A stretch of 45,697 nucleotides of DNA, taken from assembly GCF_029813835.1 (NCBI RefSeq), contig NZ_JARVKV010000058.1:1-45697 (forward strand). Reading direction: 5' to 3'. Numbering within the stretch: position 1 is the stretch's first letter; each line of letters opens with the position of its first letter. The DNA is from Streptomyces sp. DH37. Lineage in GTDB: Bacteria > Actinomycetota > Actinomycetes > Streptomycetales > Streptomycetaceae. Under the pieces are notes generated by a model. That model was given only the letters and a program-made list of their open reading frames with translations, searched no databases and had not been told where the DNA came from. The position numbers and the translations under genes were made by a program. This document shows, one piece after another, positions 15,591 to 23,208 of this stretch.

Positions 15591-17491
15591 ACGTTCCCCC
15601 CTCCGCTGCCCCCGCCTCCGCCCGCCGCCGTGCCCGCGTCCGCGCCCCCGAGCTGGTCGGCAAGGGGGGGTGGCTCAACACCGGCGGTACGGAGCTGACC
15701 CTCGCGGACCTGCGGGGACGCATCGTCATCCTCGACTTCTGGACCTTCTGCTGCATCAACTGCCTGCACGTCCTGGACGAGCTGCGCGAGCTGGAGGAGG
15801 CGCACCGCGACACCGTGGTGGTCGTCGGCGTCCACTCGCCGAAGTTCGTCCACGAGGCCGAGCACCAGGCCGTCGTGGACGCCGTCGAGCGCTACGGGGT
15901 GCACCACCCCGTCCTCGACGACCCCGAGCTGGCGACCTGGAAGCAGTACGCGGTGCGCGCCTGGCCCACGCTCGTCGTCATCGACCCCGAGGGGTACGTC
16001 GTCGCCCAGCACGCGGGCGAGGGCCACGCCCACGCCATCGGGAGGCTGGTGGAGGAGCTGGAGGCCGAACACGGGGCGAAGGGCACCCTGCGGCGCGGCG
16101 ACGGGCCGTACGTGCCGCCGGAGCCCGAGCCGACCGATCTGCGCTTCCCCGGCAAGGCGCTCGTCCTGCCCTCGGGCAACCTGCTGGTCACCGACACCAC
16201 CCGGCACCAGCTGGTGGAGCTGGAGCCGGACGGGGAGACCGTGGTGCGGCGGATCGGCGACGGCGAGCGCGGGCTGGTGGACGGGCCGGCGCAGAAGGCC
16301 CGGTTCAGCGAGCCGCAGGGCCTGGCGCCGCTGCCCGGCACGGGCCGGATCGCCGTGGCCGACACCGTCAACCACGCCCTGCGCGCGTACGACCCGGCCA
16401 CCGGCGAGGTCACCACGCTCGCGGGCACGGGCCGCCAGTGGTGGCAGGGCTCGCCCGCCTCCGGACCGGCGCGCGAGGTGGACCTCTCCTCGCCGTGGGA
16501 CCTGGCCTGGTGGGCGGACCGGCTGTGGATCGCGATGGCCGGCGTCCACCAGCTGTGGGCGTACGACCCGGAGGCGGGGACGGTGTCCGTCGCGGCGGGC
16601 ACGACCAACGAGGGCCTGGTGGACGGCCCGGCGGACCAGGCGTGGTTCGCCCAGCCGTCCGGGCTCGCGGCGGCCGGGGACCGGCTGTGGATCGCCGACT
16701 CCGAGACCTCCGCGCTGCGCTGGGTCGAGCGCGACGGCGAGGGCTTCGCCGTGCGCACGGCCGTCGGCACCGGGCTGTTCGACTTCGGCCACCGCGACGG
16801 CGCGGCCCGGCAGGCGCTGCTCCAGCACCCGCTGGGCGTCACCGCGCTGCCCGACGGCTCGGTCGCGGTGTGCGACACCTACAACCACGCGCTGCGCCGC
16901 TACGACCCGGCCACCGGCGAGGTCACCACGCTCGCCACCGACCTGCGCGAGCCGTCCGACGCCGTCCTCGTCGGCGGCGGTGCGGGCGCCGGTGGGGATG
17001 CCGGTGTCGAGGACATCCTCGTCGTCGAGTCCGCCCGCCACCGGCTGACCCGGCTGCGGCTGCCCGAGGAGGCCGTGCGCGTGGAGTCCGTGGCCCACCG
17101 CACCCGGCGCGAGGCGACCGGGGTGGCGCCGGGGAGGCTCCGGCTGGACGTGGTCTTCCAGGCCCCGCCCGGCCAGAAGCTCGACACCCGCTACGGCCCC
17201 TCCACCCGGCTGCTGGTCAGCTCCACGCCGCCGGAGCTGCTGGCGGACGGCGCGGGCCAGGGCACGGACCTGGCGCGGGAGCTGGTGCTCGCCGACGGCG
17301 TCACCGAGGGCGTGCTGCACGTCTCGGCGATGGCCGCCTCCTGCGACGACGACCCCTCCACCGAGTACCCGGCCTGCCACGTCCACCAGCAGGACTGGGG
17401 CGTGCCCGTGCGCGTCACGGCGGACGGCGCCTCCCGGCTGCCGCTGGTCCTGGCGGGGATGGACGAGGGTGAGGACGGGGGCGGGGCGTAG
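15587..17491 (+). CDS. Thioredoxin-like/NHL-repeat protein (NHLRC2-like)
   Basis: A 634-residue protein. A TlpA-like thioredoxin domain (about 22-155) has FWTFCCINCLH with the CxxC pair Cys56/Cys59. It is followed by an NHL beta-propeller (about 180-480) whose repeats read as DTTRHQLVELEPDG, ADTVNHALRAYDPATGE, ADSETSALRW and CDTYNHALRRYDPATGE. A C-terminal beta-rich domain (about 510-625) includes Cys residues near 586-596. This is the architecture of animal NHLRC2 and its bacterial relatives; no signal peptide is visible, so it is probably cytosolic. Translationally coupled to the DoxX gene. Confidence 0.88.
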   Translation: MNVPPSAAPASARRRARVRAPELVGKGGWLNTGGTELTLADLRGRIVILDFWTFCCINCLHVLDELRELEEAHRDTVVVVGVHSPKFVHEAEHQAVVDAVERYGVHHPVLDDPELATWKQYAVRAWPTLVVIDPEGYVVAQHAGEGHAHAIGRLVEELEAEHGAKGTLRRGDGPYVPPEPEPTDLRFPGKALVLPSGNLLVTDTTRHQLVELEPDGETVVRRIGDGERGLVDGPAQKARFSEPQGLAPLPGTGRIAVADTVNHALRAYDPATGEVTTLAGTGRQWWQGSPASGPAREVDLSSPWDLAWWADRLWIAMAGVHQLWAYDPEAGTVSVAAGTTNEGLVDGPADQAWFAQPSGLAAAGDRLWIADSETSALRWVERDGEGFAVRTAVGTGLFDFGHRDGAARQALLQHPLGVTALPDGSVAVCDTYNHALRRYDPATGEVTTLATDLREPSDAVLVGGGAGAGGDAGVEDILVVESARHRLTRLRLPEEAVRVESVAHRTRREATGVAPGRLRLDVVFQAPPGQKLDTRYGPSTRLLVSSTPPELLADGAGQGTDLARELVLADGVTEGVLHVSAMAASCDDDPSTEYPACHVHQQDWGVPVRVTADGASRLPLVLAGMDEGEDGGGA

Positions 17492-17510
17492 CGGGTCGGC
17501 CTTCCGCGCG

Positions 17511-17547
17511 TACGGCCCGGTCCGTGGACTTCCCGGACCGGGCCGTA
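17511..17547. terminator. Bidirectional hairpin terminator
   Basis: Perfect 14-bp stem (17511-17524 with 17534-17547) with a 9-nt loop between the convergent NHL-protein gene and the small membrane-protein gene. Confidence 0.75.
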
Positions 17548-17596
17548 GCGTGTGCCGACTCCTCGCCTCCGCGGGCGGCGCGGTGCCGCCGGCGCG

Positions 17597-17827
17597 TCAG
17601 GCGCGCCACTCGTGGCGGTGCGTCTCCTCGATGACCGGGGCGGCCGGGCTCGGCGGCTGCACACGGCGGCGCTTGAAGATGCTCACGTACGACGCCAGTC
17701 CGATGAAGCCGACCGCCATGAGGATCAGGCCGATCACATCGAGGTTGACCCCGGAGATCTCCCAGTTGACCCCGAAGGTCAGGATCGCACCCAATGCGAT
17801 CAGTACGATGGTCAGTGCCATGCCCAT
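17597..17827 (-). CDS. Small two-helix membrane protein, DUF6458-like
   Basis: A 76-residue protein with two hydrophobic helices (about 3-20 and 27-48) separated by NWEISGVNLDVIG, then a basic segment FKRRR and a Pro-rich tail ending HRHEWRA. The pattern of ALGAILTFGVNW...VNLDVIGLILMAVG is that of the DUF6458 family as I remember it; function unknown. A good GGAGG precedes the ATG at 17827. Confidence 0.78.
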   Translation of the reverse strand: MGMALTIVLIALGAILTFGVNWEISGVNLDVIGLILMAVGFIGLASYVSIFKRRRVQPPSPAAPVIEETHRHEWRA

Positions 17828-17848
17828 GAATAACCGCCTCCGTCCGGC

Positions 17849-17870
17849 TGGTTGAGGGCTCGTTCAACCA
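17849..17870. promoter_or_regulatory. Inverted repeat upstream of the small membrane protein
   Basis: TGGTTGA (17849-17855) and TCAACCA (17864-17870) are perfect 7-bp arms around an 8-bp spacer, 22 bp upstream of the start codon. The position and size suit a dimeric repressor site such as a TetR operator. Confidence 0.4.
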
Positions 17871-17929
17871 ACCGGGTACCCCCGGGCGGCGCGTGCATTC
17901 CGGGCGCCGCGCAACCGCGGGAGCGACCC

Positions 17930-17956
17930 GGCCCGCCCGGGTGTCCCGGACGGGCC
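17930..17956 (-). terminator. Hairpin terminator of the M18 aminopeptidase gene
   Basis: A 12-bp stem with one mismatch (17930-17941 with 17945-17956) and a 3-nt loop, 38 bp beyond the stop codon. Confidence 0.6.
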
Positions 17957-17993
17957 GTCAGAAAACCTCCCGCGCGCCGCGCGTGCCGCCCCG

Positions 17994-19283
17994 TCAGGCC
18001 TCCAGGAAGGCCGTCAGGGCGTTCGCCAGCAGGAACGGGTCGTCGGCGCCGCACAGTTCGCGGGCGGAGTGCATCGACAGGATCGCCACCCCGATGTCCA
18101 CGGTGGCGATGCCGTGCCGCGCGGCGGTGATGGGGCCGATCGTCGTGCCGCACGGGACGGCGTTGTTGGAGACGAACGACTGCCACGGCACCCCGGCCCG
18201 CTCGCAGGCGGCGGCGAAGACGGCGCGGCCGGTGCCGTCGGTGGCGTAGCGCTGGTTGACGTTGACCTTGAGGATCGGTCCGCCGTTGGGCAGCGGGTGG
18301 TGGCCCGGCTCGTGGCGCTCGGAGTAGTTGGGGTGCACGGCGTGGCCGGTGTCCGACGACAGGCAGACGGTTCCCGCGTACGCCCGCGCGCGGTCCTCGT
18401 GGCCGCCGCCGCGCGCGAGGACCGAGCGCTCCAGCACGCTGCCCAGCAGCGGGCCGTCGGCGCCGGTGTCGGACTGGCTGCCGTTCTCCTCGTGGTCGAA
18501 GGCGGCCAGCACCGGGACGTACGGCGGGTTCCCCGCCGAGGCGGCCGCGATCAGGGCGGCGGTGCCGGCGTGGACGGACAGCAGGTTGTCCATGCGCGGC
18601 CCGGCGAGCAGCTCGCGGTCGCGGCCGAGGTAGGCGGGCGGCTCGACGCTGTGGACCATCAGGTCCCAGCCGGCGATGTCGCAGGCGTCCAGCCCGGACT
18701 CGGCGGCGAGGAAGTCCACCAGGTCGCCCTCGCGCGGCTCGCCCAGGCCCCAGACGGGCGTCATGTGGCGCTGGCGGTCCAGCTTCAGGCCGTCGTTGGC
18801 CTGCCGGTCCAGGTGGATGGCGAGCTGGGGGACGCGCAGCAGCGGGCGGTCGACGTTGACCAGGCGGGTGGAGCCGTCGCGCAGGGCCAGCCGGCCGGCC
18901 AGGCCCAGGTCGCGGTCGAGCCAGGTGTTGAGCAGGGTGCCGCCGTAGATCTCGACGGCGATCTGCCGCCAGCCGGCCGCGCCGGTGTCCGGCACGGGCT
19001 TCACGCGCAGGTTGGGGGAGTCGGTGTGGGCGCCGACGATCCGGAAGGGGGTGGCGGGCGCCGCGCCCTCCGGCACGTACCAGGCGATGATCGCGCCGCC
19101 GCGCAGCACGTACTTCCCGCCGCTCGCGCCGTCCCAGGCGTCGGTCTCGGCCACCTGCCGGAAGCCCGCCTTCTCCAGCCGCTCGGCGGCGGTCGCGACC
19201 GCGTGGTACGGGGTGGGCGAGGCCGTGAGGAAGGAGGCCAGATCGTCGGTGTGGCCACGGTCGAAGCGGCGGGAAGTGCTCAT
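17994..19283 (-). CDS. apeB: M18-family aminopeptidase
   Basis: A 429-residue zinc aminopeptidase of the aspartyl/M18 family. Metal-site residues visible: His86 in GAHTDSPNLRVKP, Asp232 in PRMDNLLS, Glu265/Glu266 in DHEENGSQS, Asp in SSDTGHAVHPNY near 321, and a C-terminal His in SMHSARELCG. The length matches the 420-460 residues usual for the family. It removes N-terminal residues, often acidic ones, from peptides in the cytosol, in large oligomers. The ATG at 19283 lies only 17 bp past a strong hairpin belonging to the upstream gene, so its own promoter must be very close or it depends on readthrough. Confidence 0.9.
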   Translation of the reverse strand: MSTSRRFDRGHTDDLASFLTASPTPYHAVATAAERLEKAGFRQVAETDAWDGASGGKYVLRGGAIIAWYVPEGAAPATPFRIVGAHTDSPNLRVKPVPDTGAAGWRQIAVEIYGGTLLNTWLDRDLGLAGRLALRDGSTRLVNVDRPLLRVPQLAIHLDRQANDGLKLDRQRHMTPVWGLGEPREGDLVDFLAAESGLDACDIAGWDLMVHSVEPPAYLGRDRELLAGPRMDNLLSVHAGTAALIAAASAGNPPYVPVLAAFDHEENGSQSDTGADGPLLGSVLERSVLARGGGHEDRARAYAGTVCLSSDTGHAVHPNYSERHEPGHHPLPNGGPILKVNVNQRYATDGTGRAVFAAACERAGVPWQSFVSNNAVPCGTTIGPITAARHGIATVDIGVAILSMHSARELCGADDPFLLANALTAFLEA

Positions 19284-19300
19284 GCGCCCAGCATACGAAC

Positions 19301-19345
19301 GGCGGGGGCCCCGTTCCCCCCTGACCTGGGAACGAGGCCCCCGCC
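19301..19345 (-). terminator. Strong hairpin upstream of apeB (acyl-CoA dehydrogenase terminator 2)
   Basis: An 18-bp stem with a single mismatch (19301-19318 with 19328-19345) and a 9-nt loop. It is the second of two hairpins after the acyl-CoA dehydrogenase gene. Confidence 0.75.
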
Positions 19346-19346
19346 T

Positions 19347-19380
19347 GCCGGTGGCCGCCCCGGGCGGGGCGGCCACCGGC
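19347..19380 (-). terminator. Strong hairpin terminator 1 of the acyl-CoA dehydrogenase gene
   Basis: A perfect 15-bp stem (19347-19361 with 19366-19380) with a 4-nt loop, one base from the neighbouring hairpin. Confidence 0.75.
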
Positions 19381-19399
19381 GTCATGCGGAACCGGTCGG

Positions 19400-19443
19400 G
19401 CCGATCAGAAGCCGATCGGAAGCCGATCAGAGGCCGATCAGAA
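19400..19443 (-). repeat. Four 11-bp tandem repeats spanning the acyl-CoA dehydrogenase stop codon
   Basis: Units GCCGATCAGAA, GCCGATCGGAA, GCCGATCAGAG, GCCGATCAGAA start at 19400, 19411, 19422 and 19433. The last contains the stop codon (TGA on the minus strand at 19440-19438), so expansion happened exactly at the 3' end of the gene. Confidence 0.85.
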
Positions 19444-21264
19444 AGCGGCCTCGTCCAGCTCCATCACCGACAGGTCGGTGGCCTCGGCGATCTGCCGCTG
19501 GACGCCGACGCCCGGCAGGACGTTCGCGGCGAAGAACTTCGCGGCGGCGATCTTGCCCTCGTAGAACGCCCTGTCCTTGGCGGAGGCGCCCGGCAGCTTG
19601 TCGGCGGCCACGGCGGCGCCCCTGAGGAGCAGGTAGCCGACGACGACGTCGCCGGAGGCCATCAGCAGGCGGGTGGTGTTCAGGCCGACCTTGTAGATGG
19701 ACCTGACGTCCTTCTCGGTGGCGGCCAGGTCGGTCAGCATGGTGCCGACGATGGCCTCCAGGTCGCCCGCGGCCCTGGCGAGCAGGTCGCGGGACTCGGC
19801 CAGGCCCTCGCCGCCGGCGGCCTCGGCCAGGAACTTCTTGATCTCCTCCGACAGGGCGGTCATCGCCTGGCCCTGGTCGCGGACGATCTTGCGGAAGAAG
19901 TAGTCCTGGCCCTGGATCGCCGTGGTGCCCTCGTAGAGGGTGTCGATCTTGGCGTCCCGGATGTACTGCTCGACCGGGTACTCCTGCAGGTAGCCGGAGC
20001 CGCCGAAGGTCTGCAGCGACTGGGCGAGCTGCTCGTAGGACTTCTCGGAGCCGTAGCCCTTGACGATCGGCAGCAGCAGGTCGTTCAGGCGCTTGGCGGC
20101 GGAGGCGTCCTCACCGGCGGCCTCCTTCGCCAGGACCTCGTCCTGGACGGCCGCGGTGTAGAGCACCAGCGAGCGCATGCCCTCGGCGTACGCCTTCTGC
20201 GTCATCAGCGAGCGGCGCACGTCGGGGTGGTGGGTGATGGTGACGCGCGGGGCGGTCTTGTCCGTGAACTGGGCCAGGTCGGCGCCCTGGACGCGCTCCT
20301 TGGCGTACTCCAGCGCGTTGAGGTAGCCGGTGGAGAGGGTGGCGATGGCCTTCGTGCCGACCATCATCCGCGCGAACTCGATGATCTTGAACATCTGGCG
20401 GATGCCGTCGTGCTTCTCGCCCATCAGCCAGCCCTTGGCGGGGGCGTTGGCGCCGAAGGTCATCTCGCAGGTGTTGGAGGCCTTCAGGCCCATCTTGTGC
20501 TCGACGTTGGTGGCGTAGACGCCGTTGCGCTCGCCGAGCTCGCCGGTCTCCCAGTCGAAGTCGTACTTCGGCACGATGAACAGGGACAGGCCCTTGGTGC
20601 CCGGGCCGTGGCCCTCGGGGCGGGCGAGGACGAAGTGGACGATGTTCTCGGACATGTCGTGCTCGCCCGAGGTGATGAAGCGCTTGACGCCCTCGATGTG
20701 CCAGGTGCCGTCGTCCTGCTTGATCGCCCTGGTGCGGCCCGCGCCCACGTCGGAGCCCGCGTCGGGCTCGGTGAGGACCATGGTGGAGCCCCACTGCCTG
20801 TCCGCCATGAGCTTGGCTATCTTCTTCTGCTCCTCGGTGCCCTCCTCGTGGAGGACGCCGGCGAAGGCGGGACCGGACGCGTACATCCACACGGCGGGGT
20901 TGGAGCCGAGGATGGTCTCGGCGAAGGCCCACAGCAGGGAGCGCGGGACGGTGGTGCCGCCGATCTCCTCCGGGATGCCCAGCCGCCACCACTCGGCGTC
21001 CATGTACGCCTGGTAGCTCTTCTTGAAGGACTCCGGGATCGGCGCGGTGTTGGTCTCCGGGTCGAACACCGGCGGGTTGCGGTCGGCGTCCTCGAAGGAA
21101 GCGGCCAGCTCGTTCTCGGACAGGCGGGCGACCTCGGCCAGCACGCTCTTGGCGGTCTCGACGTCCATCTCCGCGAACGGGCCGGTGCCGTACACCGTGT
21201 CGCGGCCGAGTACCTCGAAGAGGTTGAACTCGATGTCGCGGAGATTCGACTTGTAGTGCCCCAT
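19438..21264 (-). CDS. Acyl-CoA dehydrogenase, FadE5-like long form
   Basis: A 608-residue flavoprotein that begins beta-oxidation. It is longer than the usual 380-400 residue ACADs because of an N-terminal extension and a C-terminal domain, the layout of mycobacterial FadE5-like enzymes. Visible: VLTEPDAGSDVGAGRT (FAD/substrate segment, near 156-171), ITSGEHDMSENIVH, QTFGGSGYLQEYP, and DTLYEGTTAIQGQDY where the Glu (about 443) is the catalytic base of this subgroup. GGAG precedes the ATG at 21264. It is a single-gene unit with its own operator-like sites upstream and double terminators downstream. Confidence 0.9.
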   Translation of the reverse strand: MGHYKSNLRDIEFNLFEVLGRDTVYGTGPFAEMDVETAKSVLAEVARLSENELAASFEDADRNPPVFDPETNTAPIPESFKKSYQAYMDAEWWRLGIPEEIGGTTVPRSLLWAFAETILGSNPAVWMYASGPAFAGVLHEEGTEEQKKIAKLMADRQWGSTMVLTEPDAGSDVGAGRTRAIKQDDGTWHIEGVKRFITSGEHDMSENIVHFVLARPEGHGPGTKGLSLFIVPKYDFDWETGELGERNGVYATNVEHKMGLKASNTCEMTFGANAPAKGWLMGEKHDGIRQMFKIIEFARMMVGTKAIATLSTGYLNALEYAKERVQGADLAQFTDKTAPRVTITHHPDVRRSLMTQKAYAEGMRSLVLYTAAVQDEVLAKEAAGEDASAAKRLNDLLLPIVKGYGSEKSYEQLAQSLQTFGGSGYLQEYPVEQYIRDAKIDTLYEGTTAIQGQDYFFRKIVRDQGQAMTALSEEIKKFLAEAAGGEGLAESRDLLARAAGDLEAIVGTMLTDLAATEKDVRSIYKVGLNTTRLLMASGDVVVGYLLLRGAAVAADKLPGASAKDRAFYEGKIAAAKFFAANVLPGVGVQRQIAEATDLSVMELDEAAF

Positions 21265-21288
21265 GGCGACGGCTCCGTAGTGGATAGG

Positions 21289-21348
21289 GGGAGGAGACTC
21301 CTCCCTACGCGTACCAGAAAGTAGCTCTCATCATGCTACCCGCCGGTA
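21289..21348 (-). promoter_or_regulatory. Promoter region of the acyl-CoA dehydrogenase gene with three dyads
   Basis: Three inverted repeats stand in 60 bp: GGGAGGAG-A-CTCCTCCC (21289-21305), GTAGC-9-GCTAC (21321-21339) and TACC-CGCC-GGTA (21337-21348). TACTTT on the minus strand near 21319 is a possible -10. The outermost dyad has the form of sites read by TetR-type fatty-acid regulators, but the match to any one is not established. The rest of 21265-21516 shows no gene. Confidence 0.4.
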
Positions 21349-21503
21349 ATAAGAAGCAACCCGGTCCGCCGGACTGTGACAGAACTCCCCGGAGCGCTCC
21401 TCGCCCCCGGGTCGCCGCCGGGTCGCCCCTGGGTCGCCCCTGAGCCGCCGCCGGATCCGGCCGGGAACGGACGGCCGCGGGGCGGGAGAGTCCCCCGAGT
21501 CAG

Positions 21504-21509
21504 TACGCT
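21504..21509 (+). promoter_or_regulatory. -10 element of a probably leaderless SseB-domain gene
   Basis: TACGCT fits TANNNT and ends 7 bp before the ATG at 21517, so the transcript would start at or next to the initiation codon. No ribosome-binding site is present, which agrees. Confidence 0.45.
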
Positions 21510-21516
21510 TCTCCCC

Positions 21517-22041
21517 ATGTACGGCTACGACCAGACCGGAAACGCGGGGCAGCACGCCGGTCACGCCGGCCATCCGGGGCACACCGGGCACCCCGGGCAC
21601 GGCGCGCACGCCGGACAGCAGCACTACGGGCAGCAGGCGCCGCCCGGCTACGGGCAGCAGCAGCCGCTCTACCCGGAGCCGTCGCCGCCGTCGCTGGCCG
21701 AGGCCGTACGGGCCTTCACCACCGGGGTGATGACGCCCGAGGACTTCCAGGCCGTCTTCGCCACGTCGAAGGTCTACTGCCCGCGCGGCGACACCCCGGG
21801 CTTCCTGGCGCTGCACAACACCCAGCAGCCGGTGATCCCGATGTTCACCACCCTCAAGGAGCTGCGCGCGTACGCGGGCAAGGAGTCGAAGTACTTCGTG
21901 ATCACCGGCGCCGAGGTGCTCGACCTGCTGCCGTCGGGCTACGGCTTCGTGCTGGACATGGAGGGCGAGCACCGGATCGTCTTCGACGCCAAGGCGGTCG
22001 AGGAGATGGTCGACTTCGCGATGCGCCGGATGTACGGCTGA
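21517..22041 (+). CDS. SseB-domain protein with His/Gly-rich N-terminus
   Basis: A 174-residue protein. Residues 10-35 are almost wholly Gly, His, Ala, Pro and Thr in a GH(A/P)GH(A/T) pattern; 36-60 are Gln/Gly/Tyr/Pro-rich. The folded part (about 63-174) is an SseB N-terminal domain with FTTGVMTPEDFQAVF, VYCPRGDTPGFLAL, PVIPMFTTLKELRAYAG and a C-terminal FDAKAVEEMVDFAM helix. SseB domains occur in type III/VII secretion-related and unlinked actinobacterial proteins; the role here is unknown. The His-rich stretch may bind Ni or Zn. It stands alone between the acyl-CoA dehydrogenase and pirin genes. Confidence 0.78.
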   Translation: MYGYDQTGNAGQHAGHAGHPGHTGHPGHGAHAGQQHYGQQAPPGYGQQQPLYPEPSPPSLAEAVRAFTTGVMTPEDFQAVFATSKVYCPRGDTPGFLALHNTQQPVIPMFTTLKELRAYAGKESKYFVITGAEVLDLLPSGYGFVLDMEGEHRIVFDAKAVEEMVDFAMRRMYG

Positions 22042-22109
22042 CCCGGCGCGTCGGGGTACGGCGGGGCGCGCGGGGAGGGGAACGTCACACCGGCCGGGCC
22101 TCGTGCTCC

Positions 22110-22138
22110 TGGCTTTATGTTGAACGTTGAAATACTCT
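22110..22138 (+). promoter_or_regulatory. Pirin promoter with a 7-bp direct repeat in the spacer
   Basis: TACTCT (22133-22138) is a TANNNT -10; a weak -35 TGGCTT lies 17 bp upstream (22110-22115). The spacer holds the direct repeat GTTGAAC-GTTGAAA (22119-22132), directly abutting the -10. A repressor bound there would block the polymerase. Confidence 0.4.
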
Positions 22139-22168
22139 GGGACTCCCAGGCTTCCCGAGGAGGTCCAG

Positions 22169-23125
22169 ATGCCCGCCATCACCGCCGAGAACCCGCTCGC
22201 GCTGCCGCGTGTCGACGTACCCGCCGCCGAGACCGCGGCACGCCCCGTGCTCGCGGTGACCACCGCCCCCAGCGGCTTCGAGGGGGAGGGCTTCCCCGTG
22301 CGCCGCGCGTTCGCGGGGATCGGGTACGAGTACCTCGACCCGTTCATCATGATGGACCAGATGGGCGAGGTGGAGTACGCGCCGGGCGAGCCCAAGGGCA
22401 CCCCCTGGCACCCGCACCGCGGCTTCGAGACCGTCACGTACCTGCTGGACGGCTCCTTCGTCCACCAGGACTCCGCGGGCGGCGGCGGCGTCATCAACGA
22501 CGGCGACACCCAGTGGATGACGGCGGGCTCCGGGCTCCTGCACATCGAGGCCCCGCCGGAGGAACTGGTCGTCAGCGGCGGCCTCTTCCACGGACTCCAG
22601 CTGTGGGTGAACCTCCCGGCCAGGGACAAGATGGCCGACCCGCGCTACCAGGACATCGGCGGCGGCCGGGTGAAGCTGCTCAGCTCCGCCGACGGCGGCG
22701 CGCTGCTGCGGCTGATCGCCGGCGACCTGGCGGGCCACTCCGGCCCGGGCGTCACCCACACCCCGATCACCATGATCCACGCCACCGTCAGCCCGGGCGC
22801 CGAGGTCACGCTCCCCTGGCGGCCGGACTTCAACGCCCTGGCCTACGTCCTCGCGGGCCGCGGCACGGTCGGCGCCGAGCGCCGGCCGATCCACCTCGGC
22901 CAGACCGCCGTCTTCGGCGCCGGCTCCTCGCTGACCGTCCGCGCCGACGAGAAGCAGGACTCCCACACGCCGGACCTGGAGGTCGTCCTGCTGGGCGGAC
23001 AGCCCATCCGCGAGCCGATGGCGCACTACGGGCCGTTCGTGATGAACACCCACGCCGAGCTGGCCCAGGCCTTCGACGACTTCCGGGCCGGGCGGCTGGG
23101 CCGCGTACCGGCCGTCCGCGCGTAG
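22169..23125 (+). CDS. Pirin-family protein (cupin)
   Basis: A 318-residue bicupin. The N-terminal cupin carries the metal ligands in HPHRGFETVTYLLDG (His, His near 75-77) and later VHQD and the Glu in HIEAPPEE. The C-terminal domain contains TMIHATVSPGAEVTLP and the LPWRPDFNALAYVLAG strand pair. Bacterial pirins act on flavonoids (quercetinase-like) or modulate metabolic enzymes; the activity here is open. GAGGAGG lies 6 nt before the ATG at 22169, which fixes the start. It is monocistronic and ends at a bidirectional terminator. Confidence 0.9.
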   Translation: MPAITAENPLALPRVDVPAAETAARPVLAVTTAPSGFEGEGFPVRRAFAGIGYEYLDPFIMMDQMGEVEYAPGEPKGTPWHPHRGFETVTYLLDGSFVHQDSAGGGGVINDGDTQWMTAGSGLLHIEAPPEELVVSGGLFHGLQLWVNLPARDKMADPRYQDIGGGRVKLLSSADGGALLRLIAGDLAGHSGPGVTHTPITMIHATVSPGAEVTLPWRPDFNALAYVLAGRGTVGAERRPIHLGQTAVFGAGSSLTVRADEKQDSHTPDLEVVLLGGQPIREPMAHYGPFVMNTHAELAQAFDDFRAGRLGRVPAVRA

Positions 23126-23127
23126 GG

Positions 23128-23188
23128 CCCGGCCGGTCCCGGTCGCGCAGGCCCCACCCGCGCGGGGCGGCGGCCGGGACCGGCCGGG
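23128..23188. terminator. Bidirectional hairpin between pirin and PP2C genes
   Basis: A perfect 15-bp stem (23128-23142 with 23174-23188) encloses a 31-nt loop that can fold further. It separates two convergent genes. Confidence 0.65.
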
Positions 23189-23208
23189 GCGGGCGCTCCC
23201 CGCGGGGG

